NCBI GenBank assembly: GCA_035291645.1
Contig: DATDRQ010000243.1
Coordinates: 1-13,958 of the forward strand
Length of the DNA: 13,958 nucleotides
Direction of reading: 5' to 3'
DNA from: DATDRQ01 sp035291645
GTDB taxonomy: Bacteria; Chloroflexota; Anaerolineae; Anaerolineales; UBA4823
Made by a program: the position numbers and the translations under genes. The stretch's first letter is position 1, and every line of letters starts with the position of its first letter. Positions 6,646-13,035 of this stretch are shown here, in pieces. A model generated the notes under the pieces. The model was not told the DNA's origin and made no database searches. It was given only the letters and a program-made list of their open reading frames with translations.

Positions 6646-7521
6646 TCAGATCACCTTGCCAGCCGCACGGGCGCGCGCCAGCACCTGCTCTGCCGCCCGG
6701 ACAACCGGCAGATCTACCATCTTGCCGTCCATGGCGAAGGCGCCTCTGCCTGCCTTTTGGTGCTCCTCGAAGGCCTGAATGACCCGCAAGGCCTGGGCTA
6801 TGGTCTCATTGTTCGGGGTGAAGACTTCTTGTACCGGTCCGACCTGGTTCGGGTGAATCACCTGCTTCCCGGTGAACCCCATCCGGGCGCCGGTGAGCGC
6901 CTCCTGGCGAAGACCATCCAGATCATACAGGTCGATGAAGACCAGGTCGATGGCCTGTAAGTCGAAGGCAACCGCGTGCAGCACGACCGCGCTGCGGGCA
7001 TAGAAGACCTCCCAGCCGGCGCGCGTGCGGGTTGCGCTCATATCCCCGGCCAGGTCTTCCGCGCCGAAGATCAAGACCTGCAGGCGCGGATCTGCCCCGG
7101 CGATCTGAGCCAGGTTGACGACGCCGCGCGCCGATTCGACGATGGCGATCAGCCCGATCGAACCAGCCGGCCAGCCATAGGCGCGCTCCAGACCGGCGAT
7201 TTGTGCGCTGACCCAGGCGATCTGCTCGCCGGTTTCAACTTTCGGTACGACGATCCCGTCTGGACGAGAAGGTATTACAGCGATTAAATCGTCGCTCTCC
7301 AGCCCCGATCCAACCGCATTGATGCGGGCCAGCTTCTCTGAAGCGCCGAATTCCAAGGTGCGTAAGGCATCGGCAATGGTCTCTCGGGCGGCTGCCTTCC
7401 GGTTAGCGGCCACCCCGTCTTCCATGTCCATGCATACACAGTCGACGCCTAAATTAGAAGCCTTCTGGATTTTTCTGAGGTCATCCCCGGGCATATACAA
7501 TAAGGCACGCCGAGCCCGCAT
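6646..7521 (-). CDS. CitE/CLYBL-type CoA-ester lyase (citramalyl-CoA or malyl-CoA lyase family)
   Basis: This 291-residue protein belongs to the HpcH/HpaI-CitE TIM-barrel family, whose members cleave or form beta-hydroxyacyl-CoA thioesters such as citramalyl-CoA and malyl-CoA with Mg2+. It matches the human mitochondrial citramalyl-CoA lyase CLYBL, as I remember that protein, unusually well: RRALLYMPG (4-12), VDCVCMDMEDGVAAN (26-40), ARIN, VPKVET, LQAIDLVFID (188-197), GFTGKQVIHPNQ (215-226), GAFAMDG and MVDLP. Glu129 (IVES) and Asp156 (GAED) should be the metal ligands, and Arg66 should contact substrate. Asp270 falls where I place CLYBL Asp320, a catalytic residue supplied near the C-terminus. 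A GGAGG site lies just upstream of the ATG at 7521. The gene begins 40 bases after the tatC stop and opens the five-gene acyl-CoA block. The substrate cannot be settled from sequence. Confidence 0.9.
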   Translation of the reverse strand: MRARRALLYMPGDDLRKIQKASNLGVDCVCMDMEDGVAANRKAAARETIADALRTLEFGASEKLARINAVGSGLESDDLIAVIPSRPDGIVVPKVETGEQIAWVSAQIAGLERAYGWPAGSIGLIAIVESARGVVNLAQIAGADPRLQVLIFGAEDLAGDMSATRTRAGWEVFYARSAVVLHAVAFDLQAIDLVFIDLYDLDGLRQEALTGARMGFTGKQVIHPNQVGPVQEVFTPNNETIAQALRVIQAFEEHQKAGRGAFAMDGKMVDLPVVRAAEQVLARARAAGKVI

Positions 7522-7561
7522 CGTTCCTCCAGGATTTAGCTAGAATTTCTGACGCCTGACT

Positions 7562-8428
7562 CTACCCGGATTCCGACTGGGCGGGCAATGGACGCCCGCG
7601 TTGGGCCAGGTAAGCCAGTCCGATGCTGAGAAAATACAGGACCAGCATGGGTCCCATCACGATCGCCATGTTGACCGGGTCGACTGTCGGGGTGATGGCG
7701 GCCGAAGCGACTGCCAGGATGACGATCGCCAGCCGCCACTGGCTGGCAAGCACCCGGGCGTTGACGAAACCCAGGCGGGCCAGGACGTAGATCACCAGCG
7801 GAAACTCGAAGGCCACCCCGATCCAAAACATGATCCCGGTCACGAATTTGATATAGCTGGATGGCCGCAGCTCGGTGCGCATCCCCATGAAATTCACCAG
7901 GAACGGGATGGCCGTAGGGAGCATCACGAAGAATGCAAAAGCCAGCCCACCCAAAAAAAACAGGGTGGCGATCGGGATGGCTGCCAACCCAAATATGCGG
8001 GAATTCTTTCCCAGCCCCGGGGCCGCGAATAACCACAGCTCCAGGACGATGTAGGGCAGCGAGATGGCAAACCCCGTGAGCAACGAGACCCGCATGAAGG
8101 TCCCGATCGGCTCGGTGGGATCGATGGCGATCAGGCCATCGATCCCACCGACCGGATCGGCCAGGATATTAATAATCTGCCTGGCGAACACAAAGGAGAC
8201 CATGGTCGCCAGCGCTAAGACGAGCGCGGCGCGCAGCAGGTGCTTGCGCAGCGCATCCAGGTGGATCAGCAGGTCGGAGGGTTGCTCCACTGCTTTTTGC
8301 AGGGAATCGACCAGGGGGGTGTCTTCCGGTTCTTCGGTGATGAAGCGGCTGAACCGCTCGAACAGGTTCCCGATCCATCGTATGGGTGCTGTCACGAACC
8401 GCCACACATTGTGCAGCAATTTTCGCAT
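7562..8428 (-). CDS. tatC: Sec-independent (Tat) protein translocase subunit TatC
   Basis: TatC is the polytopic receptor for twin-arginine signal peptides and the core of the Tat pore that exports folded proteins. The 288-residue protein shows the family signature HLDALRKHLL (56-65) just before the first membrane helix. It also has PTEPIGTFMRVSL before helix 2, FEFP (207-210) in the middle of the protein, and ITPTVDPVNM followed by GPMLVLYFLSI near the end. About six hydrophobic spans are visible. The N-terminus is about 40 residues longer than in Escherichia coli TatC and carries an amphipathic stretch; such an extension is not essential to the family. An AAGG ribosome site precedes the ATG at 8428. 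The gene starts 3 bases after the stop of the TatA/B gene, so both components should be made together. Confidence 0.95.
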   Translation of the reverse strand: MRKLLHNVWRFVTAPIRWIGNLFERFSRFITEEPEDTPLVDSLQKAVEQPSDLLIHLDALRKHLLRAALVLALATMVSFVFARQIINILADPVGGIDGLIAIDPTEPIGTFMRVSLLTGFAISLPYIVLELWLFAAPGLGKNSRIFGLAAIPIATLFFLGGLAFAFFVMLPTAIPFLVNFMGMRTELRPSSYIKFVTGIMFWIGVAFEFPLVIYVLARLGFVNARVLASQWRLAIVILAVASAAITPTVDPVNMAIVMGPMLVLYFLSIGLAYLAQRGRPLPAQSESG

Positions 8429-8431
8429 GGA

Positions 8432-8893
8432 TTAGCCTTGGTCTTCATCGATGGTGTCTGCGGTGAAATCTTCAGCAGGATTTTCCGGCGGAACCTCGCC
8501 AGCGGGTTGTTCGACGGCGGTTGATTCTCCAGCAGGTAGTTCTCCCTGATCGGAGTCGTCGGGGGTCGTTTCTGGTGGAGTGGTCCAGGGCGAGATATCC
8601 TGCTGCCACTGGCCCTGTTCAGATTGTTGCAAGTTAAAGCTCGCCTGGCGTTTGGTCTCTTCCAGCTTGCGCAGCTCATCTTCCAGGCCGGCTTCGCGGA
8701 TCAACCGGTTTGGCAGCCGGCGCAGTTCGTTAGAGGTCTGGGTGACTGCTTTCCAGGTCGGCGAGGTGATCACGCTGCGCAAGAAACGCCCCATCGTGCG
8801 ACCGGCTTTAACCATATCCTTCGGTCCCAGCACGATCAAGGCGATCAGCAGGATAAAGACTAGCTCGAGCGGCCCAATTCCCAGGATTTCCAT
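8432..8893 (-). CDS. tatB: Tat translocase TatA/TatB-family subunit, TatB-like
   Basis: This is a single-span Tat component of 153 residues. The N-terminus MEILGIGPLELVFILLIALI is the short membrane helix with a glutamate near its start, and it is followed by VLGPKDM and a basic amphipathic helix (about 25-45). LGPK and the early Glu resemble TatB (LGPQ in E. coli) more than TatA (FGTK), but the families are hard to separate. Residues about 62-95 are predicted helical and charged. The tail from about 100 is Pro/Glu/Asp/Thr-rich and probably disordered. No strong Shine-Dalgarno is visible before the ATG at 8893, which is fixed by the family N-terminus. It sits between nusB and tatC. No second TatA gene is in the window, so the protein either does both jobs or has a partner elsewhere. 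Confidence 0.88.
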   Translation of the reverse strand: MEILGIGPLELVFILLIALIVLGPKDMVKAGRTMGRFLRSVITSPTWKAVTQTSNELRRLPNRLIREAGLEDELRKLEETKRQASFNLQQSEQGQWQQDISPWTTPPETTPDDSDQGELPAGESTAVEQPAGEVPPENPAEDFTADTIDEDQG

Positions 8894-8902
8894 CGAAACA
8901 AG

Positions 8903-9343
8903 CTACTTCTTGGTGAGTTTCTGTAAGGCCTGGCGGATCTCATTTTGCCGGGCTGCCAGGCTGCCGAGTACCCCGTTGACAAAACGCGGCGTGCTATCCG
9001 ACCCATACACTTTGGCTAATTCGACGGCTTCATTAATAGCGACCTTGATGGGGACGTTATTGCTGACCGCGAATTCCCACAGGGCGATGCGAAGGATATT
9101 GCGATCGATCACCGCGACCTGGTCCAGGGGCCAGTCTGGGGCATGCTCAGAAATGAACTGGTCGAGATCCCTGACCACGGGCCAGACCCCGAGGACGATC
9201 TGGCGGGCGAAATCTCCGTTGGACTCATCCAAATCTTCGTCCTGGAGGCGTTCCTGGATCACGAGCCCGGGAGGGTGTCCAGTCATATCGATTTCGTAAA
9301 GAGCCTGCAGGGCTACGCAACGCGCCCTGGTTCTAGATTTCAT
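8903..9343 (-). CDS. nusB: Transcription antitermination factor NusB
   Basis: NusB is a small helical RNA-binding protein that with NusE (ribosomal protein S10) binds boxA and supports antitermination in rRNA operons. The 146-residue length is normal for the family. Visible signatures are RTRARCVALQALYEID (4-19), the central DLDQFISEHAPDWPLDQVAVIDRNILRIALWE region, VPIKVAINEAVELAKVYGSDSTPRFVNGVLG in two adjoining stretches near the C-terminus, and a Lys-rich end. An AAGG site lies 6 bases before the ATG at 9343. The gene follows the Asp23-family gene by 8 bases and precedes tatB by 9 bases. An Asp23-nusB pairing is common in bacteria and supports both calls. Confidence 0.95.
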   Translation of the reverse strand: MKSRTRARCVALQALYEIDMTGHPPGLVIQERLQDEDLDESNGDFARQIVLGVWPVVRDLDQFISEHAPDWPLDQVAVIDRNILRIALWEFAVSNNVPIKVAINEAVELAKVYGSDSTPRFVNGVLGSLAARQNEIRQALQKLTKK

Positions 9344-9351
9344 AGAAAACC

Positions 9352-9708
9352 TTATTCAGTTTTTAGATAGTCGATATCCTCAACATGAATGTTGATGCTG
9401 CCCACCCGCATTCCGATCATCTCCGAGAGAGCCCGGGCGACTTCTGCCTGGACGTTACGGGAGACTTCCTGGATATTTACGTCTCTATTTAATATAACGT
9501 ACAGGTCTGCGGATACAGTGTCCTCTGTCACGTCCACAACCACACCCTGATCGATTTGACCCCGGCGAAAGAGGGACTTGAAAATCGGGGCGGGGATGCG
9601 GCTCATCCGGCTTACGCCTGGGACGCTTACCGTCGTCAGGCGGGCGATGGTCTCGATGACATCCGCAGCAATGGTCGTCTTTCCTTGCGAAACATTTTGT
9701 TCCAACAT
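9352..9708 (-). CDS. Asp23/Gls24-family protein
   Basis: This 118-residue protein belongs to the Asp23 (alkaline shock protein 23) family. It shows the family pattern: GKTTIAADVIETIARLTTVSVPGV near the N-terminus (in two adjoining parts, about 9-32), VVVDVTEDTVSADLYVIL in the middle, and a C-terminal VARALSEMIGMRVGSINIHVEDI. In Firmicutes such proteins attach to the membrane through a partner and respond to envelope stress. In many other bacteria one sits next to nusB, as here, with unknown function. A GGAG site lies 7 bases upstream of the ATG at 9708. The gene begins 26 bases after fabG. Confidence 0.92.
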   Translation of the reverse strand: MLEQNVSQGKTTIAADVIETIARLTTVSVPGVSRMSRIPAPIFKSLFRRGQIDQGVVVDVTEDTVSADLYVILNRDVNIQEVSRNVQAEVARALSEMIGMRVGSINIHVEDIDYLKTE

Positions 9709-9734
9709 TTTATATCTCCACCCGGAGAGGCGGG

Positions 9735-10499
9735 CTACATCATGGTCATGCCGCCATCGACGCCGAGGATCTGTCCGGTGATATAGGCGGCCTGATCGGA
9801 GGCCAGGAAGGCGACTGCATCGGCGATCTCCTGGGGCTCTCCTTTTCGGCCTAATGGGATTAGCGTGAGGATGGTCTGGCGGAATTCCTCCGCTACGCTG
9901 GACCAGATATCAGTCTCGATGTAGCCTGCGGCAATGGCATTCACGGTGATATTCCGAGGGGCAACTTCACGCGCCAACGCCTTGGTGAAGCCGATCTGCC
10001 CGGCTTTCGAGGCGGAATAATTGGTCTGCCCTGCGTTGCCCATCTGCCCGGCTACGGATGCGATGTTGATGATCCGTCCATAGCGTTTGCGTAGCATATG
10101 CCGGACCGCAGCTTTCGAGCAGTTGAAAGTGCTCTTGAGATTGGTGTCGATCACCGCATCCCATTCCTGCTCGCTCATCCGCATGATCAGGTTGTCGCGC
10201 GTGATTCCAGCATTATTGACCAGGATATCCAGCCCGCCGAACACCTCGAGGGTGGCTTTGACGAGACCTTGGGCCTGCTGGAAGTCTCCTACGTCCGCTT
10301 GGTAGAGCCGGGCGCGCCCGCCTGCTGAGTTGATCTGGTCTGCCACTTCCTCGCCTGCCGCCGCGGATTGGTTATAGTTAACCATGACAGCCGCGCCGCG
10401 CCGGGCGAGTTCCAGGCTAATCGCCCGGCCAATTCCCCGGGAGGCTCCGGTCACGAGAGCGATGCGGCCTTCCAGGGACGAGCTGGAGGATGACGACAT
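9735..10499 (-). CDS. fabG: 3-oxoacyl-[acyl-carrier-protein] reductase FabG
   Basis: FabG is the NADPH-dependent short-chain dehydrogenase that reduces beta-ketoacyl-ACP in fatty-acid elongation. The 254-residue protein shows TGASRGIG (17-24), NNAG (95-98), Asn120 and the catalytic Ser148, Tyr161 and Lys165 (YSASK), and ends in GVDGGMTMM. The frame stays open upstream to 10568. The ATG at 10499 is chosen because an AAGGAG site lies about 6 bases before it, and because the upstream codons would add 23 residues unlike FabG across a promoter-like AT-rich stretch. Seven serines follow the initiator Met, an unusual low-complexity N-terminus. It follows fabD by 79 bases and probably works with it in type II fatty-acid synthesis. 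No acpP is adjacent, although one often is. Confidence 0.95.
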   Translation of the reverse strand: MSSSSSSSLEGRIALVTGASRGIGRAISLELARRGAAVMVNYNQSAAAGEEVADQINSAGGRARLYQADVGDFQQAQGLVKATLEVFGGLDILVNNAGITRDNLIMRMSEQEWDAVIDTNLKSTFNCSKAAVRHMLRKRYGRIINIASVAGQMGNAGQTNYSASKAGQIGFTKALAREVAPRNITVNAIAAGYIETDIWSSVAEEFRQTILTLIPLGRKGEPQEIADAVAFLASDQAAYITGQILGVDGGMTMM

Positions 10500-10578
10500 G
10501 ACAGACTCCTTCGGAGAAACTAAAAATATTATACCGTAATCACCTTTACGATACTTCCAGCATGCCAATCAAAAAAAT
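10500..10578 (-). promoter_or_regulatory. fabD-fabG gap with a TATAAT box and the fabG ribosome site
   Basis: On the minus strand this gap holds a perfect -10 hexamer TATAAT (10533-10528) and, further on, the AAGGAG that fixes the fabG start. At a 16-18 base spacing upstream no good -35 hexamer exists (AAGTAT-like), and there is no extended -10 TG. Any promoter would be weak or activator-dependent; the match could be chance in AT-rich sequence. fabG may therefore be partly uncoupled from fabD. Confidence 0.35.
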
Positions 10579-11523
10579 TCAGACCAGCTCTGGAAGGGTC
10601 GCGAAATCTTCCGGACTTCCCACTGAGTAACCCTGCGCCTGGCGGTCGATCCGTTTCAACAGACCCGTCAAGACCGATCCACTGCCTAGTTCAATGAAGT
10701 GAGTCACGCCTTGCGCCTGCATATATTGGATCGATTCAGTCCAACGCACGCGGGAGAAGAGCTGCGCCTGCAGGTCTGCCCGGATGCTTGCCGCGCAGGT
10801 CAGCGGTCGGGCTGTTACGTTGCCTATCAGCGGGATTACCGGGTCGGCGAGCGAGGATTCATCCACTGCCCGGTTGAACCCGGACTGGGCGTGCTCCATC
10901 AGCGGCGAATGGGCGGCGATACTGACGGCCAGGGGGATGGCGCGCTTGGCGCCAGCCTGCACTGCCAGGTCGAGGGCGCGCTGCAGGGCGCCGGAGGAGC
11001 CTGAAATCACGACCTGCCCGGGACAATTGTCGTTGGCGACCTGGACGACCTCGTCCGGGCGGCTGGCTTGCGCGCATATCTGCTCGAGCACGGGGATGTC
11101 CAATCCGAGGATGGCTGCCATCCCGCCGGGTGAGATCTGGCCAGCGGCTTTCATTTGTTCTCCCCGCACCCGAACCAGGCGGAGGGCGTCAGGATACGGC
11201 AACGCCTGGCTGGCGACCAGCGCGCTGAGTTCACCCATCGAATGCCCGGCGACATATGCTGGCCGGAGACAGGGCCGGTTCTCCTGCAACACCCGTAAGG
11301 CGGCTACCGAGTGGACCAGGAGCGCCGGCTGGGTGTTGACCGTATCGTTCAGTTCTTCTTCAGGGCCTTCCCAGGCCAACTTTGAAATGGGGAATCCCAG
11401 CAGATCGTCGGCCTCTTCGAAGACCCGCCGCGCGGCCGGATAAATGCCAGCCAAGGCCTTGCCCATGCCAACGGCTTGGGATCCCTGGCCTGGGAAAAGG
11501 AATGTGGTTGTACCAAGGGACAT
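10579..11523 (-). CDS. fabD: Malonyl-CoA:ACP transacylase FabD
   Basis: FabD moves the malonyl group from CoA to acyl carrier protein. From the ATG at 11523 the protein is 314 residues, normal for the family. It begins with the typical FLFPGQGSQAVGMG (8-21), has QPAL (65-68), the nucleophile Ser95 in GHSMGE, the malonyl-binding Arg120 (RVRGEQM), and the catalytic His in AAHSPLM. A GTG at 11547 would add 8 residues, but it abuts a 27-base palindrome and has no usable ribosome site. The ATG also lacks a clear Shine-Dalgarno, so initiation may depend on coupling or on local RNA structure. It follows rpmF, an arrangement related to the rpmF-plsX-fab clusters of other bacteria, but plsX and fabH are absent here. 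Confidence 0.93.
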   Translation of the reverse strand: MSLGTTTFLFPGQGSQAVGMGKALAGIYPAARRVFEEADDLLGFPISKLAWEGPEEELNDTVNTQPALLVHSVAALRVLQENRPCLRPAYVAGHSMGELSALVASQALPYPDALRLVRVRGEQMKAAGQISPGGMAAILGLDIPVLEQICAQASRPDEVVQVANDNCPGQVVISGSSGALQRALDLAVQAGAKRAIPLAVSIAAHSPLMEHAQSGFNRAVDESSLADPVIPLIGNVTARPLTCAASIRADLQAQLFSRVRWTESIQYMQAQGVTHFIELGSGSVLTGLLKRIDRQAQGYSVGSPEDFATLPELV

Positions 11524-11547
11524 GGGGGACACCGGAGCGGGAAGCAC

Positions 11548-11574
11548 AACGGGCCGTGAACTTCACGGCCCGTT
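11548..11574 (-). repeat. Perfect 13-bp inverted repeat between rpmF and fabD
   Basis: Two 13-base arms (AACGGGCCGTGAA and its complement) flank a single central base. As RNA this gives a very GC-rich hairpin of about 11 bp with a loop of about 5 bases, starting 3 bases after the rpmF stop. No T-run follows on either strand, so it is not a standard intrinsic terminator. It could be a processing or stability hairpin that sets L32 against FabD levels, or a DNA operator. Confidence 0.7.
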
Positions 11575-11577
11575 GGA

Positions 11578-11769
11578 TCACTTCTCTTCTTTCTTGATCT
11601 CGATCACTTCGCGGCCCTGGTAATGACCGCAGTTCGGACAGACGCGGTGGGGGAGGCGCATTTCCCCGCAGTTAGAGCACTGCACCAGGTTGCGCGCCTC
11701 CAGGGCATCATGAGCCCGCCGCCGGTCGCGTCGTCCTTGCGAATGTTTCCGCTTGGGAAGGGGTGGCAT
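11578..11769 (-). CDS. rpmF: Large-subunit ribosomal protein L32 (zinc-binding form)
   Basis: L32 is a small protein of the 50S subunit. The 63-residue protein begins with PPLPKRKHSQGRRDRRRAHD, the basic tail of the family, and carries a zinc ribbon with Cys31, Cys34, Cys44 and Cys47 (CSNC, CPNC). It ends in a Lys/Glu-rich tail. A GGAGAG site precedes the ATG at 11769 with good spacing. It is the first gene after the strong promoter at the end of prfB and precedes fabD. Confidence 0.95.
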   Translation of the reverse strand: MPPLPKRKHSQGRRDRRRAHDALEARNLVQCSNCGEMRLPHRVCPNCGHYQGREVIEIKKEEK

Positions 11770-11844
11770 GGTCGATCTCTCCTGTATTTAATAATCTTCT
11801 ATCTTTCCTAACGCTAACCAGGGGGCGGCAGGTCAGGGCTGTAC

Positions 11845-11871
11845 CAAAACAAGACCTGCCCTGCGGGCAGG
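11845..11871 (-). terminator. GC-rich hairpin with T-rich tail: prfB terminator or 5'-leader attenuator of rpmF
   Basis: On the minus strand the arms CCTGCCC and GGGCAGG (11871-11855) enclose a 3-base loop and are followed by TCTTGTTTT. An alternative pairing of ACCTGCC with GGCAGGT is possible. The shape fits an intrinsic terminator for the ftsY-prfB transcript. However, it lies exactly at the predicted start of the next transcript, so the rpmF message would begin with this hairpin. Confidence 0.5.
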
Positions 11872-11879
11872 CAGGTTGC

Positions 11880-11908
11880 ATTATACGTACGACCCTGACC
11901 GCTGTCAA
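11880..11908 (-). promoter_or_regulatory. Consensus sigma-70 promoter driving rpmF-fabD-fabG and probably the genes beyond
   Basis: On the minus strand TTGACA (11908-11903) and TATAAT (11885-11880) are separated by exactly 17 bases: both hexamers and the spacer are perfect. The -35 box overlaps the TGA stop of prfB. Transcription should start near 11873, leaving a leader of about 100 bases before rpmF. A perfect match suggests strong housekeeping expression, suited to a ribosomal-protein gene. Confidence 0.85.
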
Positions 11909-13000
11909 GATGAGGTTTCGCCGACCCCCTCGCGCAGGTAGGCTTCGATAAATCCATCTAAATCGCCGTTGAGCACGGTCGAGGTGTTGCCGGTCTCATA
12001 ACCGGTACGGTGGTCCTTGACCATCTGGTAGGGGTGCAGGACGTACGAGCGGATCTGGCTACCCCATTCAGCCTTCTGATACTCGCCGCGCAGTTCGGCC
12101 AGTTTTTCCTCCTGCTGTTCCTGTTTGATCTCGAGCAGGCGGGAGCGCAGCACCCGCATGGCATTCTCCCGGTTCTGGGTCTGGGAACGTTCATTCTGGC
12201 AGGTGACGACGATCCCGCTGGGGAGATGGGTGATGCGGATCGCCGTGGCGTTTTTCTGCACGTTCTGCCCACCCGCGCCTGACGAGCGGTAAACGTCGAT
12301 GCGCAGATCGTCCGGGTTGATCTCGACCTCGGTCTCGTCCTCCACCTGGGGAAGCACTTCCACAAGCGAGAAGGAGGTGTGCCGGCGGTGGGCTGCGTCG
12401 AACGGGGAGAGCCGCACCAGGCGGTGGACGCCTTTTTCAGAACGAAGGTAACCGAAGGCGTAGCGCCCGTCCACTGCGATCGTCACGCTCTTGATACCGG
12501 CTTCCTCGCCCTCGGTCAGGTCGAGGATCTCGGTCTTATAGCCTTTCGATTCCGCCCAGCGCAGGTACATGCGCTGGAGCATCCCGGCCCAGTCCTGGGA
12601 GTCGGTCCCGCCGGCCCCGGCGTGGATCGCCAGCAAGGCGTTCCCTTTATCATATTTCCCGGAGAGCTTGGCTTCGAACTCACGATGGGCGATCTCGGCC
12701 TCGATTACGGCGGCTTCCCGCTCTAGGTCCGGGCGCAGGCTCTCGTCGTCGAGCTCGGCCAGCTCCAATGAGTCGGTCAGGCGCTGGTGCAAAGCCTGCC
12801 ATTCGCCCACCTCGTCCCGAACGGCTGCCAGGCTCTTCATCACCCTCTGGGCGCGCTCAGGGTCCTGCCATAGTTCCGGGTCTTCGGATTGTATCTGAAG
12901 TTCTTCGAGTTGGGATTCTTTAGCGTTTAAGTCAAAGACGCTCCAGGAGGTGGTGCAGGTTTTCCTGGCAAATGAGCAGTCGGTCGATCAGGTCTTGCAT
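11905..13000 (-). CDS. prfB: Peptide chain release factor 2, expressed through a programmed +1 frameshift
   Basis: RF2 recognises UGA and UAA and releases the finished protein. The first 22 codons run from the ATG at 13000 to CTT (12937-12935) and meet an in-frame TGA (12934-12932). Slipping forward one base continues at GAC (12933) to the stop at 11905, giving 364 residues, the usual RF2 length. In that product the RF2-specific SPF tripeptide is at about 198-200 and the catalytic GGQ at about 243-245 (SSGAGGQNVQKNA). The N-terminal segment reads as expected on both sides of the slip (LLERL, then DLNAKESQLEELQ). Without the frameshift, only the part downstream of the slip would be called (for example from GTG 12843), lacking the first 53 residues. 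A GGGAG site lies about 10 bases before the ATG. It follows ftsY by 35 bases. Confidence 0.96.
12931..12945 (-). other. Programmed +1 frameshift site of prfB
   Basis: On the minus strand the site reads GGAG, CGT, CTT TGA C. The slippery CTT in the ribosomal P site, the poorly terminating TGA C context, and a Shine-Dalgarno-like GGAG ending 3 bases before CTT match the known autoregulatory RF2 site (in E. coli AGGGGG, UAU, CUU UGA C). When RF2 is scarce, the ribosome pauses at UGA and slips by +1, producing more RF2. Confidence 0.95.
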
Positions 13001-13035
13001 TATGCAGTTACTCCCGAAGGCTTGCGTGGTTTCGT

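Noticed and set aside
8580..9299. Plus-strand open frame of 239 residues across tatB and nusB
   Set aside because: It is antisense to two clear genes and is a Ser/Arg-rich low-complexity translation without a domain.
9735..10568. fabG start at 10568
   Set aside because: It would add 23 residues unlike FabG across an AT-rich promoter-like stretch. The ATG at 10499 has a good AAGGAG site.
10784..11443. Plus-strand open frame of 219 residues opposite fabD
   Set aside because: It is fully contained antisense within fabD, with no motif and no ribosome site.
11905..12843. prfB as a 312-residue gene starting at GTG 12843
   Set aside because: This would delete the conserved N-terminal helices of RF2. 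The upstream leader frame and the CTT TGA C site explain the full-length protein.
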